In this document: positions 1 through 5,292 of the stretch, piece by piece
How the letters are laid out: each line of letters starts with the position of its first letter
Position numbering within the stretch: the first letter of the stretch is position 1
NCBI GenBank assembly: GCA_009936825.1
Contig: JAACDV010000249.1
Coordinates: 1 to 5,292 of the forward strand
Length of the DNA stretch: 5,292 bases
Direction: 5' to 3'
From: Bacteroidota bacterium
GTDB lineage: Bacteria > Pseudomonadota > Alphaproteobacteria > Puniceispirillales > Puniceispirillaceae
Program-made: the position numbers and the translations under genes
The notes under the pieces: model-generated
What the model saw: only the letters and a program-made list of their open reading frames with translations
What the model was told of the DNA's origin: nothing
The model's database searches: none

Positions 1-1356
1 CAGCGCTTCGGATTTATCAATACTGACGGTGCCAACCAGCACCGGTTGGCCGCGCTCACGGCATTCGGCAATCAATTCGATTACCGCATTATCGCGCTCT
101 TCCGAGGTCCGATAAACCTCATCATCATGGTCGATGCGTTGTACATCGACATTGGTCGGGATTCCGGTAACCTCAAGTTTGTAGATTTCGGACAATTCAC
201 CAGCCTCGGTCATGGCCGTTCCGGTCATCCCCGACAGCTTTTCATAAAGCCGGAAATAATTCTGAAACGTAACCGATGCAACCGTTTGATTTTCAGGCTG
301 TATTTCAATGCCTTCACGAGCTTCGATTGCCTGATGCAGACCGTCCGACAGCCGGCGCCCTTCCATCGCGCGTCCGGTAAATTCATCAATCAGCACTATC
401 GCACCATTCTTGATCATATAGTGCGAGTCGCGATGGAACAGTTTATGCGCCCGCAATGCCTGATTGACATGATGCAGCAGACCGACATTTTCCACGTCAT
501 ACAACGTGCCATCATCCATCACGCCGCGCTCACGCAACAGCGATTCGCTATGTTCAATACCGATTTCGGTCAACGAGACAGTCCGGCCCTTTTCATCAAG
601 CTCAAAATCTTCTTCGGTCAGGCTGGGAATAATTTGGTCTGCGACATGATATTTGTCCGACTGGCTTTCTACCGCCCCGGAAATGATCAACGGCGTTCGC
701 GCCTCGTCAATCAGGATCGAGTCCACCTCGTCAACAATCGCAAAATGATGGGCGCGTTGCACCATATCTTCGATGCGGAATTTCAGATTGTCGCGAAGAT
801 AATCAAAGCCGAATTCATTGTTCGTACCATAGGTCACATCGCAATTATAAGCGGCCCGGCGTGCTTCATCGCTCAAATCACTGGTGATACAGCCAACCGT
901 CATGCCAAGGGCCTGATAAACCCGGCCCATCCATGCCGCATCGCGTGCGGCAAGATAATCATTCACCGTGACGACGTGAACGCCGTCACCCTTCAGCCCA
1001 TTCAGGAAAACCGCCAGCGTTGCCACCAGTGTTTTACCCTCACCGGTTTTCATTTCGGCTATTTGTCCGTTATGCAGAGCAATGCCGCCCATCAACTGAA
1101 CATCGTAATGGCGCTGCCCCAGCGCTCGTTTGGCTGCCTCGCGCACCCGCGCGAAAGCCTCTGGAAGAAGATCTTCGAGACTGGCACCCTCGTCAAGCCG
1201 GGCACGAAGAATCGTGACCGACTCCAAAAGCTCGTCGTCGGTGAGGACTGAAATTGCGTCCTCATGGGCATTAATCGCCGCTATTTGAGGGGCGAATTTT
1301 TTGACCACCCGATCACTGTCGGTACCAAACAGGCTTTTCGCCAAAGATCCTAACAT
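1..1356 (-). CDS. secA: SecA preprotein translocase ATPase, N-terminal half (3' end outside window)
   Basis: SecA is the cytosolic motor ATPase that binds preproteins and pushes them through the SecYEG channel in the inner membrane. The reverse strand from ATG 1356 translates for 452 codons without a stop and leaves the window in frame at base 1, so about half of a roughly 900-residue protein is present. The Walker A motif GEGKT lies at residues 105-109 and the Walker B motif DEVD at 209-212, the same numbering I recall for E. coli SecA. Other SecA signatures are [15 protein letters not shown] ending at residue 190, [12 protein letters not shown] just after Walker B, and GMTGTA at 376-381. 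These cover nucleotide-binding domain 1 and the preprotein cross-linking domain; the window ends at the start of nucleotide-binding domain 2. The start [12 protein letters not shown] is typical and has a GGGGA ribosome binding site. The gene is transcribed divergently from the isomerase. No key residue is missing. Confidence 0.98.
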   Translation of the reverse strand, partial: MLGSLAKSLFGTDSDRVVKKFAPQIAAINAHEDAISVLTDDELLESVTILRARLDEGASLEDLLPEAFARVREAAKRALGQRHYDVQLMGGIALHNGQIAEMKTGEGKTLVATLAVFLNGLKGDGVHVVTVNDYLAARDAAWMGRVYQALGMTVGCITSDLSDEARRAAYNCDVTYGTNNEFGFDYLRDNLKFRIEDMVQRAHHFAIVDEVDSILIDEARTPLIISGAVESQSDKYHVADQIIPSLTEEDFELDEKGRTVSLTEIGIEHSESLLRERGVMDDGTLYDVENVGLLHHVNQALRAHKLFHRDSHYMIKNGAIVLIDEFTGRAMEGRRLSDGLHQAIEAREGIEIQPENQTVASVTFQNYFRLYEKLSGMTGTAMTEAGELSEIYKLEVTGIPTNVDVQRIDHDDEVYRTSEERDNAVIELIAECRERGQPVLVGTVSIDKSEAL

Positions 1357-1361
1357 ATGCT

Positions 1362-1366
1362 TCCCC
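1362..1366 (-). promoter_or_regulatory. secA ribosome binding site
   Basis: The reverse strand reads GGGGA here, followed by five bases (AGCAT) and then ATG at 1356. The spacing is good for a Shine-Dalgarno site. With the [11 protein letters not shown] beginning normal for SecA, it fixes the start. Confidence 0.75.
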
Positions 1367-1376
1367 GCATCATTTG

Positions 1377-1393
1377 ACCGGACGATCGCCGGT
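1377..1393 (-). repeat. Inverted repeat in the secA leader
   Basis: On the secA strand the arms ACCGG and CCGGT flank a seven-base loop CGATCGT. In the mRNA this could fold as a five-pair GC-rich hairpin ending ten bases before the Shine-Dalgarno site. It is too small to assign to a known regulator. In E. coli secA is controlled through the upstream secM, and no such leader gene is visible here. Confidence 0.4.
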
Positions 1394-1426
1394 TGACAGC
1401 ACGATCAATATTATGCCGCCAGATTG

Positions 1427-1455
1427 GAGATAGTGTGACAGGAAAACATTGTCAA
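1427..1455 (-). promoter_or_regulatory. Probable secA promoter
   Basis: On the reverse strand TTGACA (1455-1450) is a perfect sigma-70-type -35 box. Exactly 17 bases separate it from TATCTC (1432-1427), a weak -10 box that matches only the TAT part of the consensus. Strong -35 with poor -10 boxes are common in alphaproteobacteria. Transcription from here would give a leader of about 65 bases. The call rests on consensus and position only. Confidence 0.5.
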
Positions 1456-1507
1456 TCTAGGCACCAAATTGCCGCCAAACCAATTTCACCGTAAAAACCG
1501 CATTATT

Positions 1508-1543
1508 GGGAATTTTCCTGCCCTCTGAAGGGTTGAATTACCC
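1508..1543. repeat. Nested inverted repeat in the secA/isomerase intergenic region
   Basis: Three nested complementary arm pairs share one centre: GGG (1508-1510) with CCC (1541-1543), AATT (1511-1514) with AATT (1536-1539), and CCCT (1521-1524) with AGGG (1529-1532) around a CTGA loop. The halves between the arms are unequal (TTCCTG against TTG), and one unpaired A lies at 1540, so any hairpin is interrupted. It lies upstream of the candidate start sites of both divergent genes, where an operator would be plausible. It is not followed by a T run and does not look like a terminator. Confidence 0.35.
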
Positions 1544-1593
1544 GCCACCTTCGGCAACACTAAGCGGCCGCTAAATTCAGATTAGCCAATGGG

Positions 1594-1629
1594 CATTTCA
1601 AAAAGAATACTCATTTCAAAAAGAATACT
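1594..1629. repeat. Perfect 18-bp tandem duplication (two copies)
   Basis: CATTTCAAAAAGAATACT occurs twice with no gap, at 1594-1611 and 1612-1629, without a mismatch. Each copy contains TTC-N5-GAA, a short dyad. The nine-base string ACTAAGCGG follows the second copy directly (1627-1635) and also occurs at 1559-1567, so the segment is bracketed by a further short direct repeat. The copies lie 64-99 bases upstream of the isomerase start and overlap its candidate -35 box. Replication slippage is the simplest origin. Confidence 0.9.
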
Positions 1630-1643
1630 AAGCGGTGTATAAG
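1615..1643 (+). promoter_or_regulatory. Candidate promoter for the isomerase-argJ-mutT cluster
   Basis: TTCAAA (1615-1620, four of six consensus bases) lies 17 bases before TATAAG (1638-1643, five of six). Transcription would start near 1650, leaving a leader of about 43 bases. The -35 half lies within the second copy of the 18-bp tandem repeat. Spacing and position fit well, but the boxes are only moderate and the region is AT-rich, so chance is possible. Confidence 0.4.
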
Positions 1644-1680
1644 TCGGCTGACCAAAAAACCGTGAACCCTGACCGTCCTG

Positions 1681-1686
1681 AAAGGA
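1681..1686 (+). promoter_or_regulatory. Ribosome binding site of the isomerase gene
   Basis: AAAGGA ends six bases before ATG 1693. This selects that start, which is also the one that begins a complete signal peptide. Confidence 0.7.
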
Positions 1687-1692
1687 TGTCTG

Positions 1693-2529
1693 ATGAGATC
1701 GCTTTTCGCCATTTTCGCTACTAGTTTTATTTTGATTACAGCATCTGCCAGCGCCGCAGACAGGGTTCCTGTCGCGACGATAAATGGAACAACCATCTGG
1801 TTTGATGAAATTATGGCCATTGCCGAAACACTGCCGGCCGAATATCAACGTGCCGGACTGGAAAATATTTATGGCCAGTTGGTCTCAGAAATGGCCAACT
1901 CGCACCTTGCAGCGGCCGCCGGCAAGGAAGCCGGACTTGCCGAGGATGCCCGCATCGCCGAAGCGATGAAGTTGGCATCTGACCGCATTCTCGCCGAGGC
2001 TTATATACGCCGCGAGGTTGAAGCATTGATCACCGATGAGGCTATTGCCAGCGCCTATGACGCTTTTGTTGCGGATACGGCATCGCGGGAGCAGGTGACC
2101 GCATCACATATTCTTGTCGAGAGCGAAGCGGAGGCCATCGCTATCATTGAGCAGTTGACCAACGGGGCTGACTTTGCCGAGTTGGCGCGCGAAAAATCAA
2201 CCGGTCCAAGCGGGCCCAATGGTGGCTCGTTAGGCTCGTTCGGGCGCGGGCAGATGGTTCCAGCCTTTGAGACCGCCGCCTTTGGTATGCCAATCGGCAG
2301 TTTTTCTGCCACACCGGTTCAAACGCAGTTTGGCTGGCATGTCATCCAGATTGCCGAGCGTAGCGTTACCCCGGCCCCCGAACTGGATGCGATGCGCGAC
2401 CAGTTGGTTACCAACCTGTCGCGTCAAAGCTTTGCCCGTATTATTGAAATATTGCGGGCTGATGCGGAAATTTCCATCCGTGATCTAAAGGACGTTCTGG
2501 TTGAGGCAGAAGCGGCGGCCAAAGAATAA
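1693..2529 (+). CDS. Exported parvulin-type peptidyl-prolyl cis-trans isomerase
   Basis: The product is predicted to catalyse cis-trans isomerisation of prolyl bonds in exported proteins, acting in the periplasm as a PrsA/SurA-like foldase. The 278-residue protein starts with a signal peptide: Arg2, a hydrophobic core at about 4-16, and a likely cleavage at ASA-A after residue 21. No lipobox cysteine is seen, so a soluble periplasmic protein is more likely than a lipoprotein. Residues 25-130 are alanine-rich and probably helical, resembling SurA_N-type chaperone domains (VATINGTTIW, then SEMANSHLAAAAGKEAG). The parvulin domain spans about 133-223, with ASHILV (His139), GGSLGSFGRGQMVPAFETAAF (part of 177-197) and FGWHVIQI (His216); the two histidines are the conserved pair of this fold. 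The tail (224-278) is charged and ends EAEAAAKE. The gene is divergent from secA, and its stop overlaps the argJ start. The family is certain; client proteins are unknown. Confidence 0.93.
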   Translation: MRSLFAIFATSFILITASASAADRVPVATINGTTIWFDEIMAIAETLPAEYQRAGLENIYGQLVSEMANSHLAAAAGKEAGLAEDARIAEAMKLASDRILAEAYIRREVEALITDEAIASAYDAFVADTASREQVTASHILVESEAEAIAIIEQLTNGADFAELAREKSTGPSGPNGGSLGSFGRGQMVPAFETAAFGMPIGSFSATPVQTQFGWHVIQIAERSVTPAPELDAMRDQLVTNLSRQSFARIIEILRADAEISIRDLKDVLVEAEAAAKE

Positions 2530-3770
2530 TGACTATCTCGCCGCTTGCACCCGCTAAATTTCCGGTCATGCCGCCCATCAGCGGGCTGCGGCTTTCGACA
2601 GCTGCATCCGGGCTGAAATATTCCGGGCGGGATGATCTGATGCTAATGCGTTTTGCCGATACGGCTACACTGGCGGGGGTTTTTACCCGGTCTGACGCAG
2701 CTGCCGCTCCGGTCCAGTGGTCACGCGACCTTCTGCAAGATGAATCCCTGTCCGTTGCCTCAAGGGCACCCATGGCAATTCTGGTGAATGCCGGCAATGC
2801 CAATGCCTTCACCGCAGCCGCAGGTCTGGAGGTCGTGGCCACCTGTTGCACCGCGCTCGCCAGCCGCATGGGATGCGCCCCGACTGCGGTGATGATGGCG
2901 TCAACAGGGGTCATTGGTGAGCCGCTAAATGCCGCGATTCTGGAGGCAAAGTTTGACGAGCTGGTCGCCGATGAAAGCACCTGGCAAGACGCCGCCAAAG
3001 CGATCATGACCACCGACACGTTTCCCAAGGGCGCGGCCACACATTGTCAGATCGGTGGCCAGACCATCACCATCGCTGGGATCGCCAAAGGGTCCGGCAT
3101 GATTGCACCTAATATGGCAACGATGCTTGGCTTTATCGCCACCGATGCCAAACTGCCTCGCGCCGTGCTGAATCTGGTATTGCGCGACGCTGCCAACCGC
3201 AGCTTTAACGCCATCACGGTGGATAGCGACACCTCAACCAATGATAGCGTTTTTCTGCTGGCAAGCGGGGCGGTGGACCATATTGAGATTACCGATGCGA
3301 ATGATCCGGAACTGGCAGATTTTAGGGGCGCGCTAGACGACGTCATGCAGGATCTGGCGCAGCAAATTGTCCGCGATGGCGAAGGTGCCAGCAAATTTAT
3401 CACGATCGACGTGGCGGGGACCGATGACGATGAAACCGCCCACCAAATCGGGCTGGCGATTGCCAATTCACCCTTGGTCAAAACGGCTGCTGCCGGTGAG
3501 GACGCCAATTGGGGGCGGATTGTCATGGCCATTGGAAAATCCGGACTGGGAATTGATCCGGCGAAGATTGGCATTTCCATTGGCGGGGTTCTGGTAGCGG
3601 CTAACGGAGCGCGCATTGCCGCCTATGACGAAGATCCGGTGACACGTCATATGAAAGGCACCAATATTGATATTGCGGTTGTGGTCGGCGATGGACCGTC
3701 AAACGCACGCATTTGGACCTGTGATCTGACGGCCGGGTATATTTCGATAAATGCCGACTACCGGAGCTAA
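2529..3770 (+). CDS. argJ: ArgJ glutamate N-acetyltransferase (ornithine acetyltransferase)
   Basis: ArgJ moves the acetyl group from N-acetylornithine to glutamate, recycling acetyl in cytoplasmic arginine biosynthesis; some members also use acetyl-CoA to make N-acetylglutamate. The 413-residue product is full length. It shows SPLAPAKFPVMP and AGVFTRS near the N-terminus, LVNAGNANAFT at 85-95, the oxyanion-hole Thr-Gly in ASTGVIG (Thr126-Gly127), and KGSGMIAPNMATMLGF at 187-202. In this family the precursor cuts itself before the threonine of MATML, here between Ala197 and Thr198, giving alpha and beta chains with Thr198 as the nucleophile. EDANWGRI (324-331) and the C-terminal INADYRS are also typical. 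Sequence alone does not tell mono- from bifunctional ArgJ. The start ATG shares one base with the isomerase stop (TAATG, 2527-2531) and has no strong ribosome binding site, which suggests translational coupling. Confidence 0.97.
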   Translation: MTISPLAPAKFPVMPPISGLRLSTAASGLKYSGRDDLMLMRFADTATLAGVFTRSDAAAAPVQWSRDLLQDESLSVASRAPMAILVNAGNANAFTAAAGLEVVATCCTALASRMGCAPTAVMMASTGVIGEPLNAAILEAKFDELVADESTWQDAAKAIMTTDTFPKGAATHCQIGGQTITIAGIAKGSGMIAPNMATMLGFIATDAKLPRAVLNLVLRDAANRSFNAITVDSDTSTNDSVFLLASGAVDHIEITDANDPELADFRGALDDVMQDLAQQIVRDGEGASKFITIDVAGTDDDETAHQIGLAIANSPLVKTAAAGEDANWGRIVMAIGKSGLGIDPAKIGISIGGVLVAANGARIAAYDEDPVTRHMKGTNIDIAVVVGDGPSNARIWTCDLTAGYISINADYRS

Positions 3771-4239
3771 ACAGGACCCTACCAACAAATTAGGGGCCAA
3801 CAAATTGGGGACAGGTAGTTTGCCGACCGTTCTGGTCAGTGCGGTAGCGCTGGTTGATCGTGACGGGCGGGTTCTTTTGGCCCAGCGGCCGGTCAGCAAA
3901 TCCATGGCTGGGTTGTGGGAATTTCCGGGCGGCAAGCTCGAAGCCGGTGAGACGCCGGAAGCTGCGCTGATCCGCGAGTTGGATGAAGAGCTTGGCATCA
4001 ACACCGCCGAATCCTGTCTTGCCCCGCTAAGTTTTGCCAGCCATTCATATACCAAAGGCTCTCCGGACGAAAACTTTCACCTGATCATGCTGGTTTTTGT
4101 CTGCCGCAAATGGAAAGGAACGCCGTATCCAAAAGAAGGCGGCGATCTGGCTTGGGTGCGCCCAGCCCGTCTTCGTGACTACGCGATGCCAGAGGCTGAT
4201 CTACCCCTAATCGCAGTGCTTCAAGATTTGTTGATGTAG
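3751..4239 (+). CDS. mutT: MutT-type Nudix hydrolase (8-oxo-dGTP diphosphatase-like)
   Basis: MutT hydrolyses oxidised dGTP to the monophosphate and so prevents A:T to C:G transversions. From ATG 3751 the protein has 162 residues. A complete Nudix box (GX5EX7REUXEEXGU) covers 61-83, from GGKLEAGE to RELDEELGI, preceded by LLAQRPVSKSMAGLWEFPGGK, the usual MutT lead-in. Other Nudix enzymes share parts of this, so the substrate is inferred. The start is uncertain. ATG 3751 overlaps argJ by 20 bases, has no good ribosome binding site, and adds 23 residues containing the duplicated NKLGA/NKLGT. TTG 3820, eight bases after GGGGA (3807-3811), would give a 139-residue protein beginning PTVLVSAVALVDRDG after the initiator, closer to the usual length (E. 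coli MutT about 129). TTG 3805 is a third option, eight bases after AGGGG. Probably cotranscribed with argJ. Confidence 0.9.
   Translation: MPTTGAKQDPTNKLGANKLGTGSLPTVLVSAVALVDRDGRVLLAQRPVSKSMAGLWEFPGGKLEAGETPEAALIRELDEELGINTAESCLAPLSFASHSYTKGSPDENFHLIMLVFVCRKWKGTPYPKEGGDLAWVRPARLRDYAMPEADLPLIAVLQDLLM
3782..3810. repeat. Short direct repeat at the argJ-mutT junction
   Basis: CCAACAAATTRGGG occurs at 3782-3795 (R = A) and 3797-3810 (R = G), with period 15 and one mismatch. Because the period is a multiple of three it encodes NKLGA/NKLGT in the mutT frame. The second copy runs into GGGGACAGGTAG. CTACC (3779-3783) and GGTAG (3814-3818) are inverted around the pair. From memory, AATTGGGGACAG-like strings recur in some bacterial repeats of the REP/RAYT kind; copy number in this genome cannot be judged from one window. 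Confidence 0.75.
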
Positions 4240-4248
4240 CAAAATCGG

Positions 4249-5202
4249 TTAGGTTTTTGGTTTGCCGCGATCAGATTCTGTCTCCCTAAATTCTGTTTCA
4301 TTTAAGGGCATTTCTTCACTCGCCAGCGTATCAGCAAGCCGGTGCGCGGCACTGCCCGGGCGAAGCGGCTGTTGCTGGCTGGCATGCGGAGCCCAGCCGG
4401 TCAGCGTAATAATCTCAAAACTGGCTGGAATGCGGCCATTGGCGAGGCCAAATTTCTCCTGATAGATTTCAGCAGCGCGCATAAACAGCCTGCGTGATGA
4501 CGGGCGGCGTACCCTTCCCAACATCGCATTTTGTTCTCCCATGCCGCGAAGATCAGCCATCAACCGAAACAAGTCGGGATATTCAATCGTCAAGCGGTCA
4601 GCATCTGCCACTGGCAAAGCCAATCCCGCACGGCCAAGCAGTCCGCCAACATCACGAATATCCGCCATTGGTGCCGTGCGTGGACCAGCCCCACCATAAA
4701 GCTCTTGCTCGGCCTCAAGAAGAACAGCGCGAAGTTCGGTCAATGTCGTGCCACCAAAAAGATTAATCAGAAAAAGCCCGTCCGGTTTTAGCAATCGGCG
4801 GAGCTGGATCATCACCCCCGGAAGATCATCAATCGAATGCAGGGTCAGGCAGGAAAACACCGCATCAAAGCTTTCGGGAGCAAAAGGAAGAAGGTCATAC
4901 TCAACGGCCAGCGCGGGCCCGTCGGCGCTAGCGGTAGCGGCAAATGCAGGCGCCGGATCGGCCTGCACGATCGTTCCCACCTTGCCCGTGCTACGAAATT
5001 GGCGCGTCAGGACGCCATCATGACAGCCAAAATCTAGCGCCAGCGGAAAATCGCGGCGCATCAACTCCAACCTGTCGGCAAGACGAAGCGCCGCCTCTTG
5101 TTTCAAAAAATTAAACGCGTCAAAGCTGGAAACTGCGCGCGTTCGGTTACGCCGTTGAGCGGCATAATCAAAAAGCTTTGGATTCATGTTTTCTGCAATC
5201 AT
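4249..5202 (-). CDS. NDUFAF5-like class I SAM-dependent methyltransferase-fold protein
   Basis: A 317-residue cytoplasmic protein with a Rossmann-type methyltransferase domain at about 53-150. It has motif I LDFGCHDG (56-63), the acidic strand-2 end QADPAP (80-85), FDAVFSCLTLHSIDD (112-126, strand 4) and LLKPDGLFLINLFG (137-150). The second half matches what I recall of human NDUFAF5: YPDLFRLMADLRGMGEQN (208-225), an AAEIYQEKF helix (243-251), then IPASFEIITLTGWAPH (258-273) and RPGSA (281-285). NDUFAF5 is a complex I assembly factor reported to hydroxylate an arginine of NDUFS7 rather than methylate. A related role on the bacterial Nqo6/NuoB subunit is inference; BioC-like or other methyltransferase activity remains possible. 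Motif I lacks the usual GxGxG pattern. The tail after 290 is charged and probably disordered. The start is ATG 5202 or ATG 5187 (MNPKLFDYAAQ); neither has a strong ribosome binding site, and the family usually begins near PKLFD. Convergent with mutT, nine bases between stops. Confidence 0.85.
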   Translation of the reverse strand: MIAENMNPKLFDYAAQRRNRTRAVSSFDAFNFLKQEAALRLADRLELMRRDFPLALDFGCHDGVLTRQFRSTGKVGTIVQADPAPAFAATASADGPALAVEYDLLPFAPESFDAVFSCLTLHSIDDLPGVMIQLRRLLKPDGLFLINLFGGTTLTELRAVLLEAEQELYGGAGPRTAPMADIRDVGGLLGRAGLALPVADADRLTIEYPDLFRLMADLRGMGEQNAMLGRVRRPSSRRLFMRAAEIYQEKFGLANGRIPASFEIITLTGWAPHASQQQPLRPGSAAHRLADTLASEEMPLNETEFRETESDRGKPKT

Positions 5203-5292
5203 GATGCGCGCACCATCGGCGAGACCGCCTAAAATAACAAGTAAAAATCACCAAACCGCGTATCGGGATGCAGGGCACTGGATGCCGGATAA
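5203..5292. other. Region upstream of the methyltransferase gene, no supported gene
   Basis: These 90 bases are AT-rich at 5230-5250 and could hold the methyltransferase promoter, but I see no convincing -35/-10 pair. The methyltransferase frame is closed by a TGA at 5250-5248, so its start lies downstream of that. In a second reverse frame 20 codons run to a TAG at 5231-5229, which could be the tail of another minus-strand gene but is too short to identify. Confidence 0.4.

Noticed and set aside
46..1251. A 401-codon open frame on the plus strand
   Set aside because: It lies wholly antisense to secA, whose reverse-strand translation carries all expected SecA motifs in register. The plus-strand translation shows no recognisable domain and is a codon-bias shadow.
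1393..1414. TTGACA at 1393-1398 followed by TATTAT at 1409-1414 as a plus-strand promoter
   Set aside because: The spacing is only 10 bases, far too short for a sigma-70-type promoter.
1582..1848. Reverse-strand frame of 88 codons containing a repeated SILFEM peptide
   Set aside because: The peptide repeat is only the translation of the 18-bp DNA tandem repeat, and the rest overlaps the signal-peptide region of the isomerase gene in another frame.
2441..3616. Reverse-strand frames of 199 and 189 codons within argJ
   Set aside because: Both are antisense to a clearly complete ArgJ and are low-complexity Ala/Ser-rich shadows.
4239..4265. Possible bidirectional terminator between mutT and the methyltransferase gene
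   Set aside because: Only a weak AT pairing (CAAAA with TTTTG, loop of ten) and outer GCAAA/TTTGC arms are present, with no GC-rich stem; most of it also lies inside the methyltransferase coding end.
5268..5292. Possible start of a plus-strand gene (ATG 5268) at the right edge
   Set aside because: Only eight codons are visible, there is no properly spaced ribosome binding site, and the peptide is not recognisable.
5229..5292. Possible C-terminal tail of a minus-strand gene ending at TAG 5231-5229
   Set aside because: Twenty codons without a recognisable motif are not enough to support a gene; an open run of this length is expected by chance.

Overview
The window reads as ordinary core chromosome of an alphaproteobacterium. 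The basis is protein similarity recalled from memory, gene order, and base composition that looks moderately above 50% GC by eye. The arrangement secA <-> parvulin-type isomerase > argJ > mutT, with a class I methyltransferase convergent to mutT, is one I know from many alphaproteobacteria. A marine lineage such as SAR116 is possible, but I cannot show it from the sequence.

Layout: (1) 1-1356, minus strand: the first 452 codons of secA, running off the left edge. (2) 1357-1692: a 336-base divergent intergenic region. It holds a probable secA promoter and ribosome binding site, two small inverted repeats, a perfect 18-bp tandem duplication, and a candidate promoter and ribosome binding site for the rightward genes. 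(3) 1693-4239, plus strand: a tight three-gene cluster. It encodes an exported parvulin peptidyl-prolyl isomerase, ArgJ (overlapping the isomerase stop by one base) and a MutT-type Nudix hydrolase whose start region carries a short repeat. (4) 4249-5202, minus strand: an S-adenosylmethionine-dependent methyltransferase-fold protein resembling the mitochondrial complex I assembly factor NDUFAF5. Its stop lies nine bases from the mutT stop. (5) 5203-5292: no gene that I can support.

Functionally, SecA drives preproteins through the SecYEG channel, and the divergent isomerase has a signal peptide and probably folds exported proteins, so that pair makes biological sense. ArgJ (arginine biosynthesis), MutT (nucleotide pool cleaning) and the methyltransferase are housekeeping genes with no evident pathway link. 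I found no mobile element, CRISPR array, RNA gene or new multi-gene system. The points worth a second look are the tandem repeat at the isomerase promoter, the repeat at the mutT start, and the NDUFAF5-like protein.
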